Shown here in pieces: positions 9,446 through 18,703 of a DNA stretch of 64,000 bases (within the stretch, counting starts at the first letter, position 1; every line of letters begins with the position of its first letter). This stretch comes from Enterococcus crotali (GTDB lineage Bacteria; Bacillota; Bacilli; Lactobacillales; Enterococcaceae), in NCBI RefSeq assembly GCF_000633635.1, contig NZ_AYPQ01000001.1, positions 248,424-312,423 on the forward strand. The letters are read 5' to 3'. Below the pieces are notes generated by a model, which saw only the letters and a program-made list of their open reading frames with translations, had not been told where the DNA came from and did not search any database. The position numbers and the translations under genes are program-made.

Positions 9446-12187
9446 ATGGAAGAGTTGGGTATAGAGGAAACCATTCCAAAAAAAGAACACAAAATTGTTG
9501 TGATTGGCAATGGTTTGGATATAAGTTTAGGGTTAAAGACTTCCTATCAACATTTTATTGACTATATCAAAGATCGACATCATTTCTCAGAGGATTTAGA
9601 ACTTTATGAGTATAATCGGTTATTTTTGAGAAAGTATGAAGATTTTAATTTGAATTGGTCAGATTTTGAAAGTTTGTATGAAGAAACGGTCAGAAAGGTG
9701 AATAATCGTGCACAGCATGAAGACTTACAAGATTCTTTTGAAATTACGGGGATCAATGATGCAATTACGGCACTGGAAAAAGACTTCTATGACTATGTTT
9801 CTGATGAATATCAAAAATGGCTGCAACAAAATACTGTACCGCAATATGGTTCAGAATTTAAAAAGTTTTCCAAAAAAGTTAATCCTTTTATTCAAAAACT
9901 AATGAAAGATGAGGATGCCTTTTTCATTAATTTTAACTACACAGATACCTTAGAGGATTTGTGTGAAGATATTCTTTACGATGGCAGTGAAGACAAAATA
10001 CAGCTGTCAACGAAGCAAGTCAGGCAGGCAAAAGAGAGAATTGCACACATTCATGGAAGTATTGAAGATGAAAATATTCTTTTTGGCGGTGGTTTTGCAG
10101 ATAGAGAAGATACAAGAAGTATTCACTACTCTAAATCGCTATTGAATGATAAATTATTTAGAATTAAAGAAAATGATAAGCTAAATACAACGCGTAAAAA
10201 TATTATGGATGAATTAGAAACAAAGAAAAAACACTTTGATCTTTATATTATTGGACATTCATTACAAGGAAGCGATTTTCCCTTCTTGAGTAAAATGTTA
10301 CTTGACGCAAAAAGGGTATTTATTTTTTATTATGAAGCAGATTATACGACGAAAATGGAAGAACTGATTAGGGAATTAGGCTCTTCGATTGTTGAAAAAA
10401 TTGTTTTGGTTCCGTTTTTAGAAATTTTATTAGAGAATCAATTAGTCATTGATAGTTATGTTGCTTATAAGGCAATCGAACCTTTTTTAAAGAATAAATT
10501 TCCTAAGCAAGAAATACTAGAAGATTTGTCCTTAACAGCACGTCATTTTATATTTAAACATATTACGGAGCTAACTATTACATCTGAAAATGTAGAGACT
10601 GTCCTTAACTTGATAGAAAAACTTCAAGAAAATAGAATACCTATTCGTATTAAAAAAGTGTGTTTTTCAGGTACATTAAAGGAGGAGTATCTAAATAGGA
10701 TAAAAAATTCTAAAGCATTTATGAATTTACTGTCCTCTATTGAGAAAGCATATTTTAAAAATACTGGTATTGATATAGAATTTTTAGAAAATCTGTTCCA
10801 AGATGCGGATAATATGACTTATATGAGTGTAGATCATTGTACATTGTTGAATAATGGGCTGACAGAGTTAGATATTTCAGTATGTGAGTCATTAGTAAGA
10901 TTAGAGATTATTGATTCTACGTTTAATCCTGAAAACAAAAATGAAAACTTTATTTTTAACTCTGCTAAATTAGTGAATAATATTGAAAAGCTTGTGATTG
11001 AAAAAAACACGAATATTTTTATAGAAAATTCTATTTTGGAAAATGCTAAAAATCTACTTGAAGTTTCCATTGTTTTTTCAGATACAGATACTTATACTAT
11101 TGAAGCTCATTTAGAAAATGTAGAAATTTTACGAATTGATTGTTCTACGACAGATTTTCCAGCAATCACTGTTGGAAATCATATTAAGGAAATGACGATT
11201 ACGGGTTATCCAGATGATCGATTACAGTTTTCTTCATTAATGAAAAGCGACGAAAGCTCACTAGGATTTCCTCAGTTCCAATTGTTGCAACTCAATAGCC
11301 CAGATAACATTCGGTCATTTGACGAATTAGAAATTGATGTTCTATTGGATGTATTTTCGACAAATATAAAGCTGATTATTGATGAAGAAAGTATTTCAAT
11401 TATGGAGTATTATAAAAAGTATAAAAGTGTTGCAGTTGATCCATTTTTAATTACAACAAAAGAAATTATGGAAAAAACTTTTACCAGCATACTCAAGCCG
11501 GAAGAAACGTTGTCCCAAGAAATCGTTACTGACTTTGAAGAATGGTATGATGATCTATCATCCAAGTTAAATCATACTCAAGAGGATAAAGAACCCCTTT
11601 TATCACTGATTCGAGAGCAATTGAGTCATTCAAAAGTTCCAAAGAAAGAGAGTCAAAAGATGACTAATGAAGATACACCTAAAAGTGATTCTGATTCATT
11701 AGTAAATAATGAACAACATATTGACTATACAAAAACAGAAAAACTGTTATTTGACTATGCAGAAGCTAAAATTAATTCTGAAGCGTTTATGATTTTCTTG
11801 CGAGACGAAAAAAAGAGTCAGATGGTCATCGATATTTACAAACAAATTCTTGATTTAATTGAACATCAGGAATTGACAGAAGCTGAAATTTTCCAACTAA
11901 AAGAGCAGCAATTTAAACGTATAAGAGCAGAAATATTTAATCAATTTTCTGAAAAATGGTTTGTTTCAAATGAAGATTTAATGCTTTCAGCAGTACAGTA
12001 TAAAAAGGGAATGGAGCCTATACCTGCCATTGGTTCTATTATTGATAGTCGAGATTTTAATAAGTATAAAAAAATACATCCTGATGCGAAGAAGTTTAAG
12101 TATCCACAACAAATGAAACAAGCTTGGCAGAAAGTATTAGAGGAACAAATAGTACCGTTGAATGAAGAACTTACCTATTTGATGTAG
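9446..12187 (+). CDS. AbiH-family protein with an HsdR-type C-terminal domain
   Basis: ~913 residues. ATG 9446 lies 8 nt after AGGTGG; a GTG at 9434, directly abutting the hsdR stop, is an alternative. The N-terminal ~330 residues are AbiH-like (abortive infection): VVIGNGLDISLGLKTSY, LNWSDFESLYE, NFNYTDTLE and AHIHGSIEDENILFGGG. The IHGS and GNGxD motifs recall SIR2-like NAD-binding folds, so NADase activity is possible but not shown. Residues ~430-640 look like an irregular leucine-rich solenoid. The last ~118 residues align with the C-terminus of the neighbouring HsdR at roughly 40% identity by hand, sharing FS..WFVS, SA.QY, YK..HP..K.F.YP..MK.AW and EQIVPL..EL. The gene appears to be the last cistron of the hsd operon. 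The architecture suggests an effector that binds the RM complex (inference). Confidence 0.8.
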   Translation: MEELGIEETIPKKEHKIVVIGNGLDISLGLKTSYQHFIDYIKDRHHFSEDLELYEYNRLFLRKYEDFNLNWSDFESLYEETVRKVNNRAQHEDLQDSFEITGINDAITALEKDFYDYVSDEYQKWLQQNTVPQYGSEFKKFSKKVNPFIQKLMKDEDAFFINFNYTDTLEDLCEDILYDGSEDKIQLSTKQVRQAKERIAHIHGSIEDENILFGGGFADREDTRSIHYSKSLLNDKLFRIKENDKLNTTRKNIMDELETKKKHFDLYIIGHSLQGSDFPFLSKMLLDAKRVFIFYYEADYTTKMEELIRELGSSIVEKIVLVPFLEILLENQLVIDSYVAYKAIEPFLKNKFPKQEILEDLSLTARHFIFKHITELTITSENVETVLNLIEKLQENRIPIRIKKVCFSGTLKEEYLNRIKNSKAFMNLLSSIEKAYFKNTGIDIEFLENLFQDADNMTYMSVDHCTLLNNGLTELDISVCESLVRLEIIDSTFNPENKNENFIFNSAKLVNNIEKLVIEKNTNIFIENSILENAKNLLEVSIVFSDTDTYTIEAHLENVEILRIDCSTTDFPAITVGNHIKEMTITGYPDDRLQFSSLMKSDESSLGFPQFQLLQLNSPDNIRSFDELEIDVLLDVFSTNIKLIIDEESISIMEYYKKYKSVAVDPFLITTKEIMEKTFTSILKPEETLSQEIVTDFEEWYDDLSSKLNHTQEDKEPLLSLIREQLSHSKVPKKESQKMTNEDTPKSDSDSLVNNEQHIDYTKTEKLLFDYAEAKINSEAFMIFLRDEKKSQMVIDIYKQILDLIEHQELTEAEIFQLKEQQFKRIRAEIFNQFSEKWFVSNEDLMLSAVQYKKGMEPIPAIGSIIDSRDFNKYKKIHPDAKKFKYPQQMKQAWQKVLEEQIVPLNEELTYLM

Positions 12188-12322
12188 GTATCTTACTGTT
12201 ATTATTAGTAAGAAAACAAATTTTTTCGTTTCAAATTTAAAAGAACTTTTTTCAAATTATGAATAATTAGATAGTTTGTCTTCAGATTATTTCTAGTCTA
12301 TAAAATTGAACAGATGAAAACG

Positions 12323-12370
12323 AGTCCTTAATTTAAGTTTAAAAACTAAATAGGGATTGTTTTCTTTTTG
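12323..12370. terminator. Probable terminator between convergent genes
   Basis: An imperfect stem (AGTCCTTAATTTAAGTTT against AAACTAAATAGGGATT) with a short A-rich loop precedes GTTTTCTTTTT. It lies between the AbiH gene and the oppositely oriented unknown gene. Confidence 0.45.
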
Positions 12371-12399
12371 ATAGAGATGTTCCCCAAAAGTGCGTATAT

Positions 12400-12666
12400 T
12401 TACACTTTATTTCTCTGCATCATCCTCGCCGCAATCTCCTCACTCTCCTTCAAAACCTCCTCAAAATCCCCAGAAAAAACCTGATACAACTGCTGACAAG
12501 AATAATACTGCATCCGCATATCCTTCTTATTCCTCGTAACCTTCCCATCAAAAAACTCATCCAAATAAACCAACGACTTCTGCCAAGACCGAAGCTTAAT
12601 CAACTCACTCCGCACATCCAAAATATCCTGATAAGGGACTGCCTTAAAATTCTGTTCTTTACTCAT
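12400..12666 (-). CDS. Conserved unknown protein, paralogue of the gene at 600-911
   Basis: 88 residues from ATG 12666 (GGATG lies 7-9 nt upstream). A longer frame to 12702 lacks a site. Predicted helical, cytoplasmic, highly charged; family not recognised. It shares the pattern V.YQD, L..L.SW, D..F, KK, YYS..Q and DF..V/C with the protein encoded at 600-911. Its coding strand is unusually rich in GAG/GAA and G-ending codons, giving the plus strand a conspicuous C-rich look unlike its neighbours. Together with its paralogue it brackets the RM/AbiH island, which may mark a duplication associated with island insertion, or a family of short accessory genes common in enterococcal variable regions. 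Confidence 0.55.
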   Translation of the reverse strand: MSKEQNFKAVPYQDILDVRSELIKLRSWQKSLVYLDEFFDGKVTRNKKDMRMQYYSCQQLYQVFSGDFEEVLKESEEIAARMMQRNKV

Positions 12667-12843
12667 CACTACACATCCATTCCTATTTTTTTGAAAAACC
12701 AACAGGAAAATAAAAAACGATCAGACCTATCTGTGCCTCATCGTGTGCAATAGTTCGCCAAAGAACACATGAAATCGCCAAAAAGATGAAAGAATCCAGC
12801 AAAGAGACTAGTAAAATCAATCAAAATTAAGTACAATAAAACA

Positions 12844-12955
12844 TGCGAGTACTTCGGTACGCGCTATCGGCAACTCGGACAAGCAGCGTGAGGCTGTTTA
12901 TTCGGGGCCTTGCAACGTGATGCCAGTCAGGTTGTAAGGTGCCGTTTTTTATTTT
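12844..12955 (+). ncRNA. Candidate small RNA, possibly a type I antitoxin
   Basis: A TACAAT -10 element at 12832-12837 precedes a GC-richer, structured stretch in otherwise AT-rich DNA. It contains hairpin GCGAGTAC-TTCG-GTACGCGC. The stretch ends in a terminator hairpin GGCCTTGCAAC / GTTGTAAGGTGCC (12906-12943) followed by T6. The implied transcript is ~110 nt and contains no plausible reading frame. It faces the small hydrophobic minus-strand frame at 12963-13094, so the two transcripts would overlap tail-to-tail as in TxpA/RatA or Fst-type loci. No Rfam family was recognised. Confidence 0.4.
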
Positions 12956-12962
12956 TCTATTT

Positions 12963-13094
12963 TTAAACTTGTACATCGTTACGTTTATTATCACCACCAT
13001 CAATAAAAATCAGACCTAGAATAGAAACAAAAAAGGCATTGGCGCAATGTCCAATACCTGAATAAGTCAATAGTACCTTAAAGAAACCTAGCAT
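12963..13094 (-). CDS. Small hydrophobic peptide, possible type I toxin
   Basis: A 43-residue frame from ATG 13094: an N-terminal hydrophobic stretch beginning MLGFFKVLLTY, a continuous membrane-like segment FFVSILGLIFI, and a charged tail DGGDNKRNDVQV. This hydrophobic-then-charged layout is that of Fst/TxpA-type membrane toxins. The ribosome binding site is weak (AGAAA), which is not unusual for such toxins. Its downstream region is covered by the convergent candidate RNA at 12844-12955. I see no sequence match I can name, so this may also be a chance frame. Confidence 0.3.
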   Translation of the reverse strand: MLGFFKVLLTYSGIGHCANAFFVSILGLIFIDGGDNKRNDVQV

Positions 13095-13246
13095 TTTTTT
13101 CTAGTTGTAGCTCAAAAAGAGACACAACAAAAAAGCTAGTGATTCATTTACTATTGGCAAACTTGTGAGGACAGTTTTTGAAGTTTTCAAGACCATTTCC
13201 GCTCGGTGCCAGCCAAACAAAAAGGTGCCAAGGATTAAATTGTCAT

Positions 13247-13289
13247 AAAGTTGAGTGATGTTCTGAATCAGGACTTACTCAGCTTTTTT
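13247..13289 (+). terminator. Terminator-like hairpin, copy 1 of a repeated element
   Basis: A long imperfect hairpin reading AAAGTTGAGTGATGTTC, a short loop, then GGACTTACTCAGCTTTTTT. A near-identical copy lies at 18562-18608. The two flank the first bgl operon. Confidence 0.65.
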
Positions 13290-13788
13290 ATTTCCATTCT
13301 ATACACTAAGTATAAATAAAACGACAACGAGAATCAAGGCGAACAGAGAAAAAAGCGAATAAAAATTCGGATTTATTGTACGCAGCTATTAATTTTTAAA
13401 TAGTCCTGAAGATTAAAAAACTACGTTAGCATGAAATAACAAGATTCATTTACTAAAAGTTCACTCAAAATCTAGTATAAATAGTAGTTAAGTACAAATC
13501 AAAGGATGTGCGTGCTAGGTCATTAAATATAGATAAATCAAAATTAATAATCATGGGTGTATAACTTGATTCTCAAAAAGACTTTAAAAGCGCCTGGTAC
13601 ACTTTGAATACAAATATAATTGTAGGCTGGGAACTTAAAAGGGATGATGTATGAGGGATGAAGCAATATATTGTTAGAAAAAATAAAGAACACCTCCACG
13701 AATAAATTTTCTATATACTGCACCTCTAACTAAGCACCAAAAACTTTTTCTATTTTTTGTATAAGCGATATGTTAATAAAAAAGTGTG
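13290..13788. other. Intergenic region without a recognisable gene
   Basis: About 500 bases of AT-rich sequence with stops in all frames. Short stretches such as one reading SQKDFKSAWYTLNTNIIVGW near 13570-13640 look like decayed coding sequence, but I cannot identify them. No RNA gene or mobile element is visible. Confidence 0.4.
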
Positions 13789-13817
13789 TTGACAACGGTT
13801 ACAACAACTGCTATTAT
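13789..13817 (+). promoter_or_regulatory. bgl operon 1 promoter with overlapping cre site
   Basis: Consensus -35 TTGACA (13789-13794), a 17-bp spacer and -10 TATTAT (13812-13817). TTGACAACGGTTACA (13789-13803) matches the CcpA cre consensus WTGNAARCGNWWWCA at 14 of 15 positions and overlaps the -35 box, so catabolite repression by CcpA is likely. Confidence 0.8.
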
Positions 13818-13833
13818 ACGTATATAAGAATAC

Positions 13834-13914
13834 GGACTGTTACTGATTCGATCAGGCATAACCTACGTTTGAAACACATTAAGTAATTAATGCGTGTTTT
13901 GGCGTATTTTTTTT
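13834..13914 (+). promoter_or_regulatory. RAT antiterminator and leader terminator upstream of licT
   Basis: GGACTGTTACTGATTCGATCAGGC followed by ATAACC (13834-13863) is a ribonucleic antiterminator (RAT) of the BglG/LicT class. It is followed by a terminator (AAACACATTA / TAATGCGTGTTT, then a T-rich run). LicT bound to RAT would prevent the terminator forming and so autoregulate licT. Confidence 0.85.
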
Positions 13915-13932
13915 GGAGAGGAGGTTATTGTT

Positions 13933-14784
13933 GTGCAGTTTCACAAGAAAATCAATAATAGTGTTGCTTGGGTGATAGATGATAATGGAGATAAAGTTAT
14001 TGCTATGGGAAAAGGAATCTCGTTTGGAAAGCAAGCGGGGCAGGAAGTGAAGCATGAGGAAATAGAGCGTGTCTTTCATTCGAATGATGAGGACAAAAAG
14101 GAACAAAATGTTCTTTACAAAGCAATTGAAAATATCACCGCAGATACTTTGCTTTTAACAGAAGAGATTAGTGAGCAAGCTGCTGTTGCACTTGGAATTC
14201 CTAAATTTGATGATAGTCATTATCTAGCATTGGCTGATCATCTAAGTCATGCACTGAAAAGAAGTGCTAGCGATACATTTGATTATCCAGAGAATCTGCG
14301 CTGGGAAGTGAAAAATTTATATCCTAAGGAGCATGAAATAGCGGTTGATAGTTTATATTATATTGAAAAGAAAATAGGAATTCGATTACCTAAAAGTGAG
14401 CAGACCTTTTTAACCTATCATTTTGTGAATGCTCAATATGATTCTCGGGTGAATCTTCAATCAATGCAACTAGCGGAATTAATCAATAGAGCCATTGAAA
14501 TTATTCAATATCATTACCAAATAATCTTAGATCAAAACTCTGTGAATTATATCCGTTTTGTTACACATTTAAGATATTTTATTTTGAGACAGATCAATCA
14601 TGAAAGCTCAGATAAAATTGATGCTCAATTAATTGATATCGTAAAGAAGAATTATCGAAAATCCTTTCAAGCCGCTGAGAAGGTTGGAAAAATGATTGAA
14701 AACAATCAAAAGTGTGAAGTCAATGCGGATGAGTTGTTTTATCTTACGTTACACATTGAAAGAGTCACTGAAAGACAAAAATAG
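13933..14784 (+). CDS. licT: LicT/BglG-family PRD antiterminator of bgl operon 1
   Basis: ~283 residues. GTG 13933 is preferred because it lies ~10 nt after GGAGAGGAGG; the longer frame from 13894 runs through the leader terminator. The N-terminal ~55 residues form the CAT RNA-binding domain (INNSVAWVID, KVIAMGKGISFG). Two PRD domains follow, with conserved histidines in LADHLSHALKR, FLTYHFVNAQ, FVTHLRYF and LTLHIERV, the phosphorylation sites for HPr and the EIIBgl. RAT elements precede both this gene and the PTS gene downstream. It should therefore couple beta-glucoside transport to read-through of both leaders. Confidence 0.92.
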   Translation: MQFHKKINNSVAWVIDDNGDKVIAMGKGISFGKQAGQEVKHEEIERVFHSNDEDKKEQNVLYKAIENITADTLLLTEEISEQAAVALGIPKFDDSHYLALADHLSHALKRSASDTFDYPENLRWEVKNLYPKEHEIAVDSLYYIEKKIGIRLPKSEQTFLTYHFVNAQYDSRVNLQSMQLAELINRAIEIIQYHYQIILDQNSVNYIRFVTHLRYFILRQINHESSDKIDAQLIDIVKKNYRKSFQAAEKVGKMIENNQKCEVNADELFYLTLHIERVTERQK

Positions 14785-14790
14785 AAAAAT

Positions 14791-14866
14791 GGACTGTTAC
14801 TGATTCGATCAGGCATGACCAGATATTGCAAAAGGAATAATTCTTTTGTAATGTTTGGTCTTTTAT
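14791..14866 (+). promoter_or_regulatory. Second RAT/terminator, between licT and the PTS gene
   Basis: The RAT core GGACTGTTACTGATTCGATC is repeated exactly from the first leader. It is followed by a terminator whose arms are GACCAGATATTGCAAAAG and CTTTTGTAATGTTTGGTC, with a T-rich tail. The RAT overlaps the left arm of the terminator, giving mutually exclusive structures. Confidence 0.85.
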
Positions 14867-14887
14867 TATTTATAAGGAGTGTTGAAA

Positions 14888-16759
14888 ATGGCAAAATATA
14901 CAGAATTAGCATCGACATTGATTGAATTGATCGGTGGGAAAAAGAATGTTACAGCTGCATGGCATTGTGTAACACGCTTACGTTTTAATGTGAAAGATGA
15001 TAGTAAAATTAGAATTGATGCGATTAAGAACACTAAAGGGGTTATGGGCGCTCAATTTTCTGGAGATCAATTTCAAATAATCATTGGTAATGATGTTTCC
15101 AACGTCTTTGATGAGGTTGAGGAACAATTAGGAATATTATCAGGTGAAGCAGGAGATGGCAAAGGTAAAAATGGAAATATTGTAAATCAGTTAATGGATA
15201 CGATTTCCGGGATATTTACCCCTGCTTTGCCTGCATTAGTTGGAACAGGGTTATTAAAAGGTGTGCTTGCATTATGCACTGCTTTTAATTGGCTGCAGCT
15301 CGAAAGTACAGGTTACCAAGTATTAAATATTATTGCGGATTGTGCTTTTTATTTCTTGCCATTCATATTAGCCGTTTCTAGTGCTAAAAAGTTTAAAACG
15401 AATGAGTATTTAGCGCTTTGTATTGCAGGATCGTTACTTTACCCTTCAATGACAGCGGGAGCTGCTGCATTAATGGCGGGGGAAACAGTTAATCAGTTAA
15501 GTTTGTTTGGTATTCTGCCAATTCCTTACTTGACTTATAGCGCATCTGTAATTCCAATCATTTTAGCTACCTATCTTTTAAAATATGTTTATGACTTTGT
15601 AAAAAAATGGATGCCAGCTACATTGACTACAATGTTTACCCCTATGTTGACGTTACTAATTGTTATTCCTGTAACATTAATCGTTTTAGGACCAATTGGA
15701 ACCTATATTGGCGGTGCGTTGGCAGGTGTTATCACTTGGTTATTCAATTCAGCAGGATTCGTTGGTGGTGCAATTATAGGTGCCTTTTATCCATTATTAG
15801 TTATGACAGGAATGCACTGGGCAATGTCACCGATTATGATTGATACATTTGCAAAATTTGGCTTTGATAATACACTAATGCCAGCGATGTTAGCAGCAAC
15901 CTTTGCTATGGCTGGAGCAACTTTTGGTGTATTTCTTAAAACTAAAAATAAGGATATGAAACAACTTTCTTTATCTGCTGGAATGTCAGCAATTTTAGGG
16001 ATCACTGAACCGGCATTATATGGAGTTGTGTTAAAGCTAAAACGTCCTTTGTATGCAGCGATCGTGAGTGGTGGGATCGTAGGGATATTTTTCAATTTAT
16101 TTAATGTAAAAACATTTGGTATGGCAATGCCGGGCTTGATTGCAATTCCAGGGTATGTTGATGCGAGTAATGGTCAAAATATCATTATTACTATCGTTGG
16201 GTCTCTGGCGGCTTTTCTTATCGCTGCTGGCTTGACTTGGGTATTAGGCTTCAATGAAGACACTTCTCAATCAAAAACGGAAGTAAGTGTGGCGTCAGGC
16301 AAACAGCTGAATATCAGTTCTCCTGTATCTGGCGAACTTGTACCAATTGAAACCGTTTCTGATGCTACTTTTTCAGAACAAATCATGGGATACACAGTAG
16401 CAATAAACCCAAATAGTAACAAGATTAAGTCTCCCGTTGAAGGTGAAGTGATCATGATAGCTGAAACAAAACATGCGATTGGTTTAAAAAGTGTAGACGG
16501 GTTGGAGATCTTGCTTCATTTAGGTATCGATACAGTAGAGCTTCAAGGCAAAGGTTTTGAACCTCAGGTGAAGGTTGGAGACCAGGTTTCGGTAGGCGAT
16601 TCTATTATGTCTATGGATATCAAGTTTATTAAAGAATCCGGGTATGACCCGGTCGTATTAACAATCATTACGAATAGTAACGATTATTTGAAGGTGCTAC
16701 CAATACATTCAGAAGATGCTATCAATTTTAGTGATGAATTATCAGTAGTAGTAAGTTAG
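14888..16759 (+). CDS. bglP: Beta-glucoside PTS transporter EIIBCA
   Basis: 623 residues from ATG 14888 (AAGGAG 8 nt upstream). It imports and phosphorylates aryl- or alkyl-beta-glucosides. EIIB at the N-terminus carries the phospho-Cys in AAWHCVTRLRF. Residues ~100-460 form the multi-span EIIC domain with TGMHWAMSPI and the GITEPALYGV substrate loop. EIIA at the C-terminus has HAIGLKS and the active-site His in LLHLGIDTVELQGKGF. Domain order B-C-A and length are normal for the Bgl family. It is followed by a GH1 enzyme 13 nt downstream. Induction would be via LicT/RAT and repression via cre. The exact sugar cannot be assigned. Confidence 0.93.
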   Translation: MAKYTELASTLIELIGGKKNVTAAWHCVTRLRFNVKDDSKIRIDAIKNTKGVMGAQFSGDQFQIIIGNDVSNVFDEVEEQLGILSGEAGDGKGKNGNIVNQLMDTISGIFTPALPALVGTGLLKGVLALCTAFNWLQLESTGYQVLNIIADCAFYFLPFILAVSSAKKFKTNEYLALCIAGSLLYPSMTAGAAALMAGETVNQLSLFGILPIPYLTYSASVIPIILATYLLKYVYDFVKKWMPATLTTMFTPMLTLLIVIPVTLIVLGPIGTYIGGALAGVITWLFNSAGFVGGAIIGAFYPLLVMTGMHWAMSPIMIDTFAKFGFDNTLMPAMLAATFAMAGATFGVFLKTKNKDMKQLSLSAGMSAILGITEPALYGVVLKLKRPLYAAIVSGGIVGIFFNLFNVKTFGMAMPGLIAIPGYVDASNGQNIIITIVGSLAAFLIAAGLTWVLGFNEDTSQSKTEVSVASGKQLNISSPVSGELVPIETVSDATFSEQIMGYTVAINPNSNKIKSPVEGEVIMIAETKHAIGLKSVDGLEILLHLGIDTVELQGKGFEPQVKVGDQVSVGDSIMSMDIKFIKESGYDPVVLTIITNSNDYLKVLPIHSEDAINFSDELSVVVS

Positions 16760-16769
16760 GAGGAAATAA

Positions 16770-18230
<1,461 letters not shown>

Positions 18231-18360
18231 GAGAGCACGGGAAAAAATGGGGTTGTCAGCTAAACTATGGCAGTTAATGTAGTTAAGAGCTTTTAAAAAT
18301 TAGAATTCTTCAACTTGGGATTAAAATACATGAAAAAATCTTTTCTAATGCAGGTTGGGT

Positions 18361-18510
18361 GATGAGCTTTATTTCAAACCAGTTATTGATCGACAGAGTT
18401 ATCTGATTACGATTATTTTTACGATTGTTTTAATCATTATTGTGAATTATCTCTCCAATCAAAAAATCAATAAGATTAAAATGACTGAAGCACTTAAAAG
18501 TGTCGAATGA
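18361..18510 (+). pseudogene. Remnant of an FtsX/MacB-type ABC permease C-terminus
   Basis: 49 codons ending in a normal stop read DELYFKPVID, then one strongly hydrophobic helix (LITIIFTIVLIIIVNYL), then KINKIKMTEALKSVE. That last motif is the characteristic cytoplasmic end of FtsX-like permeases. No start codon, no upstream permease body and no ABC ATPase lie nearby, so it is a truncated leftover. The sequence between 18231 and 18360 holds no recognisable gene. Confidence 0.6.
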
Positions 18511-18561
18511 TACATCTTTGATTTGATGACAACTCAATAAATCGAAGCTATTTAGGTAATT

Positions 18562-18608
18562 AAAAGTTGAGTAATGTTCTAAAATAGAACTTACTCAACT
18601 TTTTTATT
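18562..18608 (+). terminator. Terminator-like hairpin, copy 2 of a repeated element
   Basis: AAAAGTTGAGTAATGTTCT, a short loop, then AGAACTTACTCAACTTTTTT: a long, nearly perfect stem with a T-run, closely matching the element at 13247-13289. It probably terminates bgl operon 1 transcripts. Confidence 0.75.
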
Positions 18609-18703
18609 AACTAAAAAAATGAAAATATAATTTGACATTCCACAAAAGAAGCGTATGATAAAAACATACCGATTGAATGTTTTTTTAAGAAAGGAGCGAT
18701 TAG

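Noticed and set aside
13894-13932. Longer N-terminus for the first LicT
   Set aside because: It would be encoded by the leader terminator and ribosome binding site, and LicT proteins begin at the CAT domain.
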